Source of the DNA: JBOGFI01 sp050743365
GTDB taxonomy: Bacteria; Actinomycetota; Acidimicrobiia; IMCC26256; JACDBD01
Length of the DNA stretch: 14,788 nt
Direction: 5' to 3'
Assembly: GCA_050743365.1 (NCBI GenBank)
Contig: JBOGFI010000054.1
Span: 1 to 14,788 of the forward strand
A program made the position numbers and the translations under genes. Every line of letters starts with the position of its first letter. The first letter of the stretch is position 1. The notes beneath the pieces were generated by a model. That model was not told the DNA's origin. It was given only the letters and a program-made list of their open reading frames with translations, and did not search any database. Below, piece after piece: positions 1 through 6,809 of the stretch.

Positions 1-996
1 GCCGGGACCGATCGCGGCGACGCGCCGCGCCGCGAGCGCGCGGGCGTCGAGGCCGCCGGGCGCGAGGCCACGGTCGAAGAAGGCGGCGACCCCGTTGGGC
101 GAGGTGAACACGAGCCAGTCGTACCGGTCGAGGTCCGGGACGGAGACGTCGAGCGGCTCGATCTCGATCGCAGGCAGCTCGACGACGCCGGCCCCCAGCG
201 CCTCCAGCCGGTGTCGCAGCTCGCTCGCCTGCTCGCGGGCGCGGGTGACGACCACACACCGGCCGAACAGGGGACGGGTCTCGAACCAGGCGAGGTCGAG
301 GGCGGCGACCTCGCCGACGACGATCGCGGCCGGCGCTTCCACTCGGGCATCGGCGACGGTGGCGAGTGTGGCCCGCACGGTCTGCTGGTCGGGCCGGGTG
401 CCGTGGCGCACCGCCGCGACGGGCGTGTCGGCCGGGCGCCCTCCGGCCACGAGCCGCTCGGCGATCTCGGCGACGCGGCCGGCACCCATCAGGATCACCA
501 GCGTGCCCCCGGCGCGCGCGAGCGCTTCCCAGTCCACGTGGCCTGCGCCCTTCGCGGGATCCTCGTGCCCGGTGACGACGGTGAAGTGGGTGGACCGGCC
601 CCGGTGGGTCACGGGCACGCCCGCGTACGCGGGCGCCGCGACCGCGCTGGTGATCCCGGGAACGACCTCGAACGGCACCCCCGCCGCCGCCAGCGCCTCG
701 GCCTCCTCGCCGCCCCGGCCGAACACGAACGGGTCGCCGCCCTTGAGACGGACGACCGTCCCGGTGTCGCGACCTCGCTCGACGAGAAGGTCGTTGATGG
801 CAGCCTGGTCGATCTCGGCCTCGCCGGGCGCCTTGCCCACATAGACGCGCTCGGCGCCGGAGGGCGCCAGGTCGACGAGTGACGGGTGCACCAGACGGTC
901 GTACACGACGACGTCGGCGCCGCGCAGCAGGTCCGCGCCCCGCAAGGTGATGAGGCCGGGGTCTCCCGGCCCCGCGCCCACGAGGTACACGGTCAC
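1..996 (-). CDS. cobA/hemD: Uroporphyrinogen-III C-methyltransferase / uroporphyrinogen-III synthase fusion (partial, 3' end off window)
   Basis: Two enzymes of tetrapyrrole synthesis in one chain. The N-terminal SUMT domain (about residues 1-240) methylates uroporphyrinogen III to precorrin-2; the C-terminal HemD domain closes hydroxymethylbilane to uroporphyrinogen III. The first residues read MTVYLVGAGPGDPGLITLRG, the classic SUMT opening, followed by VVRLKGGDPFVFGRGGEE and EVVPGITSAVAAPAYAGVPV. HemD starts near residue 245 (RCVVVTRAREQASELRHRLE) and the visible part ends at VAAIGPG, so 332 codons are present and the rest of HemD lies left of base 1. The GTG start at 996 overlaps the hemC stop as GTGA, indicating translational coupling. 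Such cobA-hemD fusions are known in mycobacteria and other actinobacteria. It is the last visible gene of the rex-hem operon; hemB is a likely next gene but is not seen. Confidence 0.93.
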   Translation of the reverse strand, partial: MTVYLVGAGPGDPGLITLRGADLLRGADVVVYDRLVHPSLVDLAPSGAERVYVGKAPGEAEIDQAAINDLLVERGRDTGTVVRLKGGDPFVFGRGGEEAEALAAAGVPFEVVPGITSAVAAPAYAGVPVTHRGRSTHFTVVTGHEDPAKGAGHVDWEALARAGGTLVILMGAGRVAEIAERLVAGGRPADTPVAAVRHGTRPDQQTVRATLATVADARVEAPAAIVVGEVAALDLAWFETRPLFGRCVVVTRAREQASELRHRLEALGAGVVELPAIEIEPLDVSVPDLDRYDWLVFTSPNGVAAFFDRGLAPGGLDARALAARRVAAIGPG

Positions 997-1895
997 GCCA
1001 CCACTCCGAGGTCGTCGACGAGCACGCGGCCGCCGTGCTCCTCCAGCAGCTCGCCGGCGACCCGCGCGCCGAGCGCCTCGGGGTCACGGCCGGTGCCGCG
1101 GAGGCGCAGCGCGATCCGCCCGTCGAGCGAGGCGAGCAGGGCCTCGAGCTCGACGGTCCCGTCGGGCGTGACGCGTGCGAGGGCACCGCAGGGCAGGCTG
1201 CAGCCGCCGCCGAGGCGGGCGAGGTAGGCGCGCTCGGCGGTCACCGCAGCGCTGGTGTCGGCGTCATCGATGGCGGCCACCAGGTCGAGCGCCCGGGCGT
1301 CAACGGCCCGGCACTCGACCGCGAGCGCGCCTTGTCCGACCTGGGGCAGCACGGTCCCGGGGGACAGGCGCTCGCTGATCCGGCCGGCGAGCCCGAGGCG
1401 GTCGAGCGCGGCGGCGGCGACCACGACCGCGTCGAACGCCGATGCCCGGTCGAGTCGAGTCGGGATGTTGCCGCGTAGCTCGCCGAAGGTGAGGTCGGGC
1501 CGCACGTTCGCGAGCTGGGCCCGCCTGCGCACCGATCCGGTCCCTACCCTTCCCCCGGTCGGGATGTCGTCGATCGCGGCCCCGACCAGCGCGTCGCGTG
1601 GGTCGCCCCGCTCCGGGAAGGCGGCGAGGACGAGGCCGGCCCTGGTCGTGGACGGAAGGTCCTTCGCCGAGTGCACGGCGACGTCGGCCCGCCCGTCGAG
1701 GACCGCCCGCTCGACCTCCTTCACGAACACACCGGTGCCACCGATGCTGTGGATCGGCGCGTCGGACCGCTGGTCGCCTCGGGTCGACACGATGACCAGG
1801 TCGCCGGGAACGCCGAGCAGCTCGATGACGCGCTCGGCCTGCCAACGAGCCAGCACGCTGCCGCGCGTGGCGACGCGCAGCGCGGCCGTCGTCAC
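993..1895 (-). CDS. hemC: Porphobilinogen deaminase (hydroxymethylbilane synthase)
   Basis: Polymerises four porphobilinogen molecules into hydroxymethylbilane in the cytoplasm. The protein has 300 residues, normal for the family. It begins with the typical LRVATRGSVLARWQAERV, has HSAKDLP with the expected catalytic Asp at about residue 79, GTGSVRRRAQL, RGNIPTRLDR and LPQVGQGALAVECR. The dipyrromethane cofactor should attach to Cys232 in GGGCSLPCGALA, where most homologues read GGCxxPxG. The GTG start at 1895 lies 7 nt after the hemA stop, and the 3' end overlaps the cobA/hemD start by 4 nt, so it is an internal operon gene. Its product is the substrate of the downstream HemD domain. Confidence 0.96.
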   Translation of the reverse strand: MTTAALRVATRGSVLARWQAERVIELLGVPGDLVIVSTRGDQRSDAPIHSIGGTGVFVKEVERAVLDGRADVAVHSAKDLPSTTRAGLVLAAFPERGDPRDALVGAAIDDIPTGGRVGTGSVRRRAQLANVRPDLTFGELRGNIPTRLDRASAFDAVVVAAAALDRLGLAGRISERLSPGTVLPQVGQGALAVECRAVDARALDLVAAIDDADTSAAVTAERAYLARLGGGCSLPCGALARVTPDGTVELEALLASLDGRIALRLRGTGRDPEALGARVAGELLEEHGGRVLVDDLGVVA

Positions 1896-1902
1896 GACCC
1901 GA

Positions 1903-3189
1903 TCAGTGGTCTGGGGGCGGCGGGGGGCCCGCGATCCCGAACAACTCGGCGAGGGCGTCGGCGTAGAGCTCGCCGCGGGCGGTACCGGCAGCGTTCTTCA
2001 CGCGCACGGTGGGGTCGTGCAGCAGCTTGTTGACGATGCCCCGCGTGAGCGCCTCGACCGCTTGGCGCGCGGTGGGGTCGAGTCCCTCGAGCCGGGCCCG
2101 GAACCGGCCGAGCTCGCTCGCGCGGACCGCTTCCGCACGCGCCCGCAACGCCGACACCAGCGGTGCCACCTCCCGGGCCGAGTGCTCGACCCGGAAGCGG
2201 TCGAGCTCTTCGACGATGATCTCCCGGACCTTGCCGACCTCCTGGCGCCGCTGCTGGAGCGACTGCTCGGCGAAGGCCTTGAGGTCGTCGATGTCGAGGA
2301 GGGTCACGCCGAACACCTGGCCGACGCCGGGGTCGACGTCGCGCGGGACGGCCACGTCGACGACCAGCAGCGCCCGGCCCCGGCGGCGGTCCATCACCGA
2401 CTCGAAGTCGCTCCGCTCGAGCAGCACGGAGTCGGCGGTGGTCGAGGCGAGGAGCACGTCGGCTCGCTCGAGTGCGGCGGGCACCTCGTCGAGCATGATC
2501 GCCCGCCCGCCGACGCGGCGGGCGAGGGCGGCGGCGTTCTCGGGCGTCCGGTTGGCCACGACGACCTCGCCCGCCCCTGCGCCGGCCAGGGCCACCGCCA
2601 AGCCCTCGCCCACGTCGCCGGCTCCGAGCACGAGGACCCGCCGGCCCTCGAGCGAGCCCAGCCGCTGGGCCGCCACCGCGACCGCGGCCGACGAGATCGA
2701 GGCGGGGTTGCGGCCGATCCCGGTCTCCGTGCGTGAGCGCTTCCCGACCTCGATGGCCTGGCGGAACACCCGCGACAGCAGCTGACCCGTGGTCCGCTCG
2801 CTCTCGGCGACGAGCCACGCCTCCCTCACCTGGCCCAGGATCTCGGCCTCACCCACGATCATGGAGTCGACACCGGCGGCCACGCCGAAGAGGTGCGCCA
2901 CCGCGGCATCGTCGTGGTACGTGTACAGATGGTCGGTGAGCTCGTCGGGGTCGACAGCGGACTGGTCGGTGAGGAAGTCGAGCGCGTCCTGCACCGCGGC
3001 GTGGAACGTGGTGTACCGCGCGTAGACCTCGGTGCGGTTGCACGTGGAGAGGAGGACGACCTCGGCCAGGTGCTCGCGCTGGGCGAGCGCGTGCAGCGCC
3101 TTCGGGAGCGCAGCGGGCGCGACGGCCATCCGCTCGAGCAGGCCCACGGGGACCGTGCGGTGGTTCAGGCCTACGACGACGAGAGACAC
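1903..3189 (-). CDS. hemA: Glutamyl-tRNA reductase
   Basis: First committed step of C5-pathway tetrapyrrole synthesis: reduces glutamyl-tRNA(Glu) to glutamate-1-semialdehyde with NADPH. The 428-residue product opens with SLVVVGLNHRTVPVGLLERM, has the catalytic-Cys block LLSTCNRTEVYARY, then GEAEILGQVREAW, and a Rossmann segment VLVLGAGDVGEGLAVAL; the C-terminal dimerisation region includes ALTRGIVNKLLHDPTVRVKNA. The frame stays open upstream to 3579, but homology starts at GTG 3189, which has an AAGGAG (3201-3206) 11 nt upstream inside the preceding gene. The start therefore overlaps the end of the sirC-like gene by 19 nt. Expression probably follows the Rex-controlled promoter upstream of rex. 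Confidence 0.95.
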   Translation of the reverse strand: MSLVVVGLNHRTVPVGLLERMAVAPAALPKALHALAQREHLAEVVLLSTCNRTEVYARYTTFHAAVQDALDFLTDQSAVDPDELTDHLYTYHDDAAVAHLFGVAAGVDSMIVGEAEILGQVREAWLVAESERTTGQLLSRVFRQAIEVGKRSRTETGIGRNPASISSAAVAVAAQRLGSLEGRRVLVLGAGDVGEGLAVALAGAGAGEVVVANRTPENAAALARRVGGRAIMLDEVPAALERADVLLASTTADSVLLERSDFESVMDRRRGRALLVVDVAVPRDVDPGVGQVFGVTLLDIDDLKAFAEQSLQQRRQEVGKVREIIVEELDRFRVEHSAREVAPLVSALRARAEAVRASELGRFRARLEGLDPTARQAVEALTRGIVNKLLHDPTVRVKNAAGTARGELYADALAELFGIAGPPPPPDH

Positions 3190-3824
3190 GCCCGCAGCAG
3201 CTCCTTGGCCTGGCCCACCCGGCCGGCGCGAATGAGGTCGAGCATGCCGGAATCGAGGGCCCGTTTCCAATCGGCGTCCTCGGTCGAGCGCCCCGCGGCG
3301 CGCATCGCCTCCCGCGCCTCCGACAGCAGCTCGAGCAGAACCTCGTACTCCGGGCCGAGGTCGGCCTGCACCCGTTCCTTGAGCCACGCGGCTAGCGCCG
3401 GGCTGCGCCCGGCGGTGCCGACGGTGACGACGAGGTCTCCCCGCCGTACGACCGACATCAGGGTGAACGAGCAGTTCGCGGGGTCGTCGGCGGAGTTCAC
3501 CCAGACGCGGCGGCTCTCGCCCGCCTCGAAGACGGCCCGGTTGGCCTCGGGGTCGCTCGTCGCCGCGGTGGCGAGCCACGCGCCGTCGAGGTCGCCCGGC
3601 TCGAAGGCGCGCTCGGTCGCCGACAACAGCCCCTGGTCGCTCCAGGCCCGGACCTCGTCACCGAGGTCGGGAGCGACGACGTGCACGTCGCCACCGGCAG
3701 CAAGCAGGGCTTCGATCTTTCGCGCCGCAATGCGGCCCGCACCCACGACCACGCAGCGCCGGCCCCGCACGAGGAGGTTCACGGGGTAGCCGGTGAGCGA
3801 CGCCCGGTCGGCGACCATGGTCAT
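3171..3824 (-). CDS. Precorrin-2 dehydrogenase / sirohydrochlorin ferrochelatase-like protein (CysG N-terminal / Met8p family)
   Basis: Oxidises precorrin-2 to sirohydrochlorin with NAD+, and in Met8p-like members also inserts iron to give siroheme. The 217 residues match the usual 200-220. An NAD-binding segment RCVVVGAGRIAARKIEALLA is followed by HVVAPDL and VWVNSADDPANCSFTLMSVV, which carries the conserved Asp used by both activities in Met8p, then GDLVVTVGTAGRSPALAAWL. The ATG at 3824 overlaps the rex stop as ATGA; a second in-frame ATG at 3818 is also possible. With the SUMT domain of the last operon gene it would complete the branch from uroporphyrinogen III to siroheme. Whether it also chelates iron cannot be read from sequence alone. 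Confidence 0.9.
   Translation of the reverse strand: MTMVADRASLTGYPVNLLVRGRRCVVVGAGRIAARKIEALLAAGGDVHVVAPDLGDEVRAWSDQGLLSATERAFEPGDLDGAWLATAATSDPEANRAVFEAGESRRVWVNSADDPANCSFTLMSVVRRGDLVVTVGTAGRSPALAAWLKERVQADLGPEYEVLLELLSEAREAMRAAGRSTEDADWKRALDSGMLDLIRAGRVGQAKELLRACLSSS
3201..3206 (-). promoter_or_regulatory. Ribosome binding site for hemA
   Basis: AAGGAG on the minus strand, 11 nt before the GTG at 3189. It supports that start over the longer open frame and lies inside the 3' end of the preceding gene. Confidence 0.5.
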
Positions 3825-4519
3825 CGGACGCGCGCCCGGCGGGCGGGCGTCGGGTTGCGGGACCGGCGGCCGTTACCGTCGGCCGCCGAGCTCCGGCGCT
3901 GCTGGTAGAAGGAGAGGATCTGGAGCTCGGTCGCGAGGTCGACCTTGCGCAGCGACACCTCCCGGGGGACGGTGACGACCGCGGGCGCGAAGTTCAGGAT
4001 CGACGTCACGCCCGCGTCGACGAGCCGGTCGGCCACCTCCTGGGCCGCGCTCGCGGGCGTGGCCACGATCCCTATGGCGATGGCGCCCTTGGCGACGATG
4101 CGAGGCAGGTCGTCGAGCGCCTCGACCTGGAGGTCGCCGACGCGCTGGCCGACCTTGGCCGGGTCGGCGTCGACGAGAGCGACGATCCGGAAGCCGCGTG
4201 CGCCGAAGCCGCGGTAGTTGGCGAGGGCGTGACCGAGGTTGCCGACGCCGACGATGACGACGGGCCAGTCGTGGGTGAGCCCGAGCTCGCGTGAGATCTG
4301 GTGCAGGAGGAACTCGACGTCGTAGCCGACACCGCGAGTGCCGTACGACCCGAGGTAGGAGAGGTCCTTTCGCACCTTGGCCGCGTTGACCCCGGCCAGC
4401 TCCGCCAGCCGCTCCGACGAGACCGTGCCCACCTGCTGGTCGGCCGTGTCGAGCAGCGCCCGGTAGTAGAGCGGCAGACGGGCGACGGTCGCCTCGGGGA
4501 TGCGTCGGGCGGCGGCCAA
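3821..4519 (-). CDS. rex: Redox-sensing transcriptional repressor Rex
   Basis: Rex represses target genes until a rising NADH/NAD+ ratio releases it from DNA. The 232-residue protein has an N-terminal winged helix (about 8-75: RIPEATVARLPLYYRALL, then AAKVRKDLSYLGSYGTRGVG) and a Rossmann domain with GVGNLG at 91-96, followed by FRIVALVDADP and the swapped C-terminal helix VDLATELQILSFYQQRR. I chose TTG 4519 because an AGGAG lies 8 nt upstream and homology begins at the following residues; no better ATG or GTG is present. It heads the operon rex > sirC-like > hemA > hemC > cobA/hemD, resembling the Streptomyces rex-hemACD operon known to be Rex-regulated. A near-consensus Rex operator sits 66 nt upstream, implying autoregulation. 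The last roughly 25 residues are basic and look like a lineage-specific tail. Confidence 0.96.
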   Translation of the reverse strand: MAAARRIPEATVARLPLYYRALLDTADQQVGTVSSERLAELAGVNAAKVRKDLSYLGSYGTRGVGYDVEFLLHQISRELGLTHDWPVVIVGVGNLGHALANYRGFGARGFRIVALVDADPAKVGQRVGDLQVEALDDLPRIVAKGAIAIGIVATPASAAQEVADRLVDAGVTSILNFAPAVVTVPREVSLRKVDLATELQILSFYQQRRSSAADGNGRRSRNPTPARRARVR

Positions 4520-4527
4520 GCTGCTCG

Positions 4528-4535
4528 CTCCTCTC
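4528..4535 (-). promoter_or_regulatory. Ribosome binding site for rex
   Basis: GAGAGGAG on the minus strand; AGGAG ends 8 nt before TTG 4519. It is the main reason for accepting the rare TTG start. Confidence 0.6.
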
Positions 4536-4570
4536 GCTGCGCAGCCCGGGGGAGCCGGGCCTCTGCCGCC

Positions 4571-4576
4571 AGGGTA
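4571..4576 (-). promoter_or_regulatory. Candidate -10 element of the rex-hem operon
   Basis: TACCCT on the minus strand lies 8 nt downstream of the Rex operator match, which would cover the spacer and -35 region. It predicts a leader of roughly 45 nt. No good -35 hexamer is visible; TTGAGA occurs 20 nt upstream. Confidence 0.35.
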
Positions 4577-4584
4577 CCCGGAGC

Positions 4585-4602
4585 TTGTGCACGCGTTCTC
4601 AA
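4585..4602. promoter_or_regulatory. Rex operator (ROP) candidate
   Basis: The 18-mer TTGTGCACGCGTTCTCAA differs at two positions from the actinobacterial Rex site TTGTGAACGCGTTCACAA as I know it from Streptomyces (A to C at position 6, A to T at position 15). It lies between rex and the divergent plus-strand gene remnant, so one bound Rex dimer could block both promoters. The match is seen directly; binding is inference from the family. Confidence 0.75.
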
Positions 4603-4619
4603 AGTACGCAGGGGGCCGT

Positions 4620-4625
4620 TACGCT
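4620..4625 (+). promoter_or_regulatory. Candidate -10 element of the divergent membrane-protein remnant
   Basis: TACGCT with 8 nt to ATG 4634, the spacing expected for a leaderless transcript. The Rex operator match ends 17 nt upstream, at the -35 position. Confidence 0.35.
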
Positions 4626-4633
4626 CGGCCGCG

Positions 4634-5013
4634 ATGGTCGCCGGCCTCGCCTTCCTTGCCACCGCGGTCTCGTCGCTGTTCGCGCAGGCGACGCTCAAGC
4701 GGTTCACCGAGCGGCGAGCCCCCACCTCCTGGCGTGGGCGGTCTCGCTGGCGATGTTCGCCGTCGTGCTGTCGAGCGGCGGGCTCGTGCAGGGGGTCGTC
4801 GGCGACGACGAGGCGTTCACCCTCAGCCTGGCCGTCGGGATCACGGTGATCTTCGGCGGCTTCCTCCTCTACGGGCGCCCCTACTCCCCCACCGGGATGC
4901 CCGGCCCGCCTGCTCCGGGCCGTTCGGGGCTGCGGAGCTCGCGACGCAGCAGCTTGCCCGCGAACGACCGGGGGAGCGCGTCCACCACCTCCACTCGCGC
5001 TGGGCACTTGTAG
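4634..5013 (+). pseudogene. Frameshifted remnant of a small integral membrane protein gene
   Basis: Two reading frames together look like one protein. ATG 4634 opens with MVAGLAFLATAVSSLFAQAT, then LKRFTERRAP, after which that frame turns to nonsense. The next frame continues with HLLAWAVSLAMFAVVLSSGG, then VVGDDEAFTLSLAVGITVIF and GGFLLYGRPYSP. The switch falls in a run of five C at 4719-4723; one more C would restore RRAPHLLAW. After about 4890 the frame runs antisense into the 3' end of the acyl-CoA synthetase gene until a stop at 5013, so the original end also appears lost. The layout recalls an uncharacterised actinobacterial membrane protein of roughly 200 residues, recognised from memory only, in which case part of the middle may be deleted too. 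A sequencing error in the C run is the main alternative. Confidence 0.6.
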
Positions 5014-6407
5014 CGCGCCAGTGAGCGCGCGCAATGCGCGCCCAGCCCGTCGGCGGACGGGTGCCGCCCGGGCTCGGCGACCACGAACGCGGTCACGGCC
5101 TCGCCGGTCCGGGGGTCGGGCTCCCCTACGACCGCCGCCTCGGCCACGTCGGGATGGGCGAGGAGCACCTCCTCGACCTCCGCCGGGTACACGTTGAAGC
5201 CCGAGACGATGACGAGGTCCTTGGACCGGTCCACGAGGCTCAGCTCGCCGTCGTCGTCGACCACGGCGACGTCGCCGGTGCGCAGCCAGCCATCGTCGGT
5301 GAGGACTCGGGCGGTGGCATCGGCGTCGCGCCAGTAGCCGGCGAACACGTTGGGCCCGCGTACCCAGATCTCGCCCGGGTCGCCGGCGAGCACGTCGGTG
5401 CCGTCGACGTCGACGAGCCGCACCTCCACCCCCGGGAGCGGGGGGCCGATCGACCCGCCCCGCGGCGCGCCGGTGCCGATCGCCGTCGTCGTGACGACGG
5501 GCGCCGCCTCGGTGAGGCCGTACCCGTCGTGCACGACGAGCCCGAACCGGTCCCGCAGCCCCTCGGCGACCTCAGGCGGCAACGGGGCCGCGCCCGACAC
5601 CGCCAGGCGCACGGACGCGAACGAGTCACGGGGGGCTCGCTCATCGGGCAACGACAGCCACGCCACGTACATGGCCGGGACGGCCGCGACCACCGTCACG
5701 CCGCGGTTCCGCACGAGCGTCCGCGTCTCGGCGGCGTCGAAGTGGTCGACGAGCACCACGCTCGCGCCGGCGGCCAGTGAAACGCCCAGGCTCACGTTGA
5801 GCCCAAACACGTGGAACAGGGGCAGCACGCCCAGGCCGACGTCCTCGGACCGGAGGGTGAGCCCGGGATGGTCGAGCACCTGGCGAATGTTGGCGGCAAG
5901 GTTGCCGTGGGTGAGCATCGCCGCCTTCGGAGCCCCCGCCGTGCCCGCGGTGAACAGGAGGACAGCGACGTCGGCGTCGGCGCGGTGCACCGTCGCCGCG
6001 GGATCCCACCGGTCGAGTCCCTCACCGGCGTTGTCGACGCGGCGCACCGTCACCTCCTCGATCGCCGCGGTCAGGTGCTCGACCGCGACCGGCCCGCACA
6101 GCACCAGCCGCGGCTGCACGTCGGCCAATTCCCGCCGTAGTTCGGCCGCGGGCGCCTGGGGGTTCAGCGGCACCGCCACCGCGCCCGCCTTCAGCACCCC
6201 CAGGTACGAGGTCACGAAGGCGGGATCGTTCGTACCCGCGATCGCGACCCGGTCCCCGGGGTCGATGCCCTCGTCGAGCAGGCCGGCGGCGAGCCGGGCG
6301 GCGCGGTCGGCGAGCTCGCCATGGGAGACGGTCGCCTCGCCGTAGAGCAGGGCGGCTGCGCCGGGCGTCGACGCCGTCGGCGGGACCAGCAGGTCGACCA
6401 GGTTCAT
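4881..6407 (-). CDS. Acyl-CoA synthetase-like AMP-forming ligase (long-chain-fatty-acid--CoA ligase family)
   Basis: Adenylate-forming enzyme of 508 residues that would activate a carboxylic acid as acyl-AMP and transfer it to CoA. Motifs in order: phosphate loop LLFTAGTAGAPKAAMLTHGN (about 150-170), VLPLFHVFGLNVSLG, VHDGYGLTEAAPVV, GWLRTGDVAVVDDDGE, the hinge VDRSKDLVIVSGFNVYPAEV, and C-terminal PRSFAGKLLRREL with the catalytic Lys. The phosphate loop has Ala where Ser or Thr is more common, but the essential G and K are kept. ATG 6407 has a strong GGGAGGGG 5 nt upstream. It stands alone on its strand, converging on the remnant at 4634. Domain order and the FadD-like motifs favour a medium- or long-chain acyl-CoA ligase; the substrate cannot be read from sequence. 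Confidence 0.88.
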   Translation of the reverse strand: MNLVDLLVPPTASTPGAAALLYGEATVSHGELADRAARLAAGLLDEGIDPGDRVAIAGTNDPAFVTSYLGVLKAGAVAVPLNPQAPAAELRRELADVQPRLVLCGPVAVEHLTAAIEEVTVRRVDNAGEGLDRWDPAATVHRADADVAVLLFTAGTAGAPKAAMLTHGNLAANIRQVLDHPGLTLRSEDVGLGVLPLFHVFGLNVSLGVSLAAGASVVLVDHFDAAETRTLVRNRGVTVVAAVPAMYVAWLSLPDERAPRDSFASVRLAVSGAAPLPPEVAEGLRDRFGLVVHDGYGLTEAAPVVTTTAIGTGAPRGGSIGPPLPGVEVRLVDVDGTDVLAGDPGEIWVRGPNVFAGYWRDADATARVLTDDGWLRTGDVAVVDDDGELSLVDRSKDLVIVSGFNVYPAEVEEVLLAHPDVAEAAVVGEPDPRTGEAVTAFVVAEPGRHPSADGLGAHCARSLARYKCPARVEVVDALPRSFAGKLLRRELRSPERPGAGGPGIPVGE

Positions 6408-6412
6408 TCGAG

Positions 6413-6420
6413 CCCCTCCC
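6413..6420 (-). promoter_or_regulatory. Ribosome binding site of the acyl-CoA synthetase gene
   Basis: GGGAGGGG on the minus strand, 5 nt before ATG 6407. This is one of the strongest Shine-Dalgarno sequences in the window. Confidence 0.65.
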
Positions 6421-6452
6421 GCACCGGCACCGGCCTCGTCCTCATCGGGCGG

Positions 6453-6458
6453 ATGCTA
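6453..6458 (-). promoter_or_regulatory. Candidate -10 element for the acyl-CoA synthetase gene
   Basis: TAGCAT on the minus strand, about 45 nt before ATG 6407. It fits the TANNNT pattern seen at other starts here, but there is no recognisable -35. Confidence 0.25.
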
Positions 6459-6716
6459 CTGATGGCGCCTCCCCCCGACCCGAGAGCCCCGGCGGCCACT
6501 TTCCGTGGCTGAAAACCACTCAAGGCGCGCGCCGCGGCCGCCGAGGCATGATGGTAAGGGTTCCCGGCGCGTGGGTGTGGGCGTCGTGAACATCGACGGG
6601 GCTGCGGTCCCGCAGGTGTTCAGTAGCCTCCCAGCCCGCCCCAAGCACGTCCGCGCCTGCCGCCGGGGGCCCGCCTATCTCTCCCGGTCGCACGGCACGG
6701 GCGCCGGGATACCGGG

Positions 6717-6809
6717 CTACGGGCCCAGCTTGAAGACGAACTGGGCGACGGCAGCGCCGAAGATGAGCAGTAGGAGCACTGCGATCACGATCGTCGTGCC
6801 CGGCCTCAC
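6717..6809 (-). CDS. 30-residue single-span membrane peptide coupled to the DUF62 gene
   Basis: A very short frame: GTG at 6809, TAG at 6717, 30 residues. It begins MRPGTTIVIAV, continues through a hydrophobic stretch of roughly 20 residues containing LLLLIFGAAVAQFVF, and ends KLGP. This is one transmembrane helix with a short basic N-terminus and a Lys near the end. The GTG overlaps the TGA of the upstream DUF62 gene as GTGA, the same coupling used by other gene pairs in this window, and GGGAGAG lies just before it. The overlap and the clean hydrophobic profile argue for a real gene; function is unknown. I recall no named family and would treat it as a hypothetical membrane peptide. Confidence 0.6.
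   Translation of the reverse strand: MRPGTTIVIAVLLLLIFGAAVAQFVFKLGP

Larger units (their letters stand above)
6408..6716. other. Intergenic region without a supported gene
   Basis: About 309 bases between the acyl-CoA synthetase gene and the small membrane peptide gene. Frames open here on both strands are short, Arg/Pro-rich and lack a convincing start. It holds the ligase ribosome site, a candidate -10 (6453-6458) and a small hairpin GCCAC-TTTCC-GTGGC at 6495-6509 without a T-run. I find no tRNA, tmRNA or SRP RNA signature. Confidence 0.5.

Noticed and set aside
95..882. Overlapping plus-strand open frames of 223-249 codons
   Set aside because: Antisense to the cobA/hemD fusion, whose SUMT motifs are clear. 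The plus-strand products show no motif.
1255..2736. 493-codon open frame on the plus strand
   Set aside because: It is antisense to hemC and hemA, both of which have complete family motifs. The plus frame is Arg/Ser/Ala-rich low-complexity sequence, typical of shadow frames in GC-rich DNA.
3190..3579. N-terminal extension of hemA
   Set aside because: The extra residues overlap the sirC-like gene in another frame and are Arg-rich. The family start and an AAGGAG support GTG 3189.
6495..6509. Hairpin GCCAC-TTTCC-GTGGC as a terminator
   Set aside because: Only five pairs, no T-run, and no gene ends just before it on either strand.
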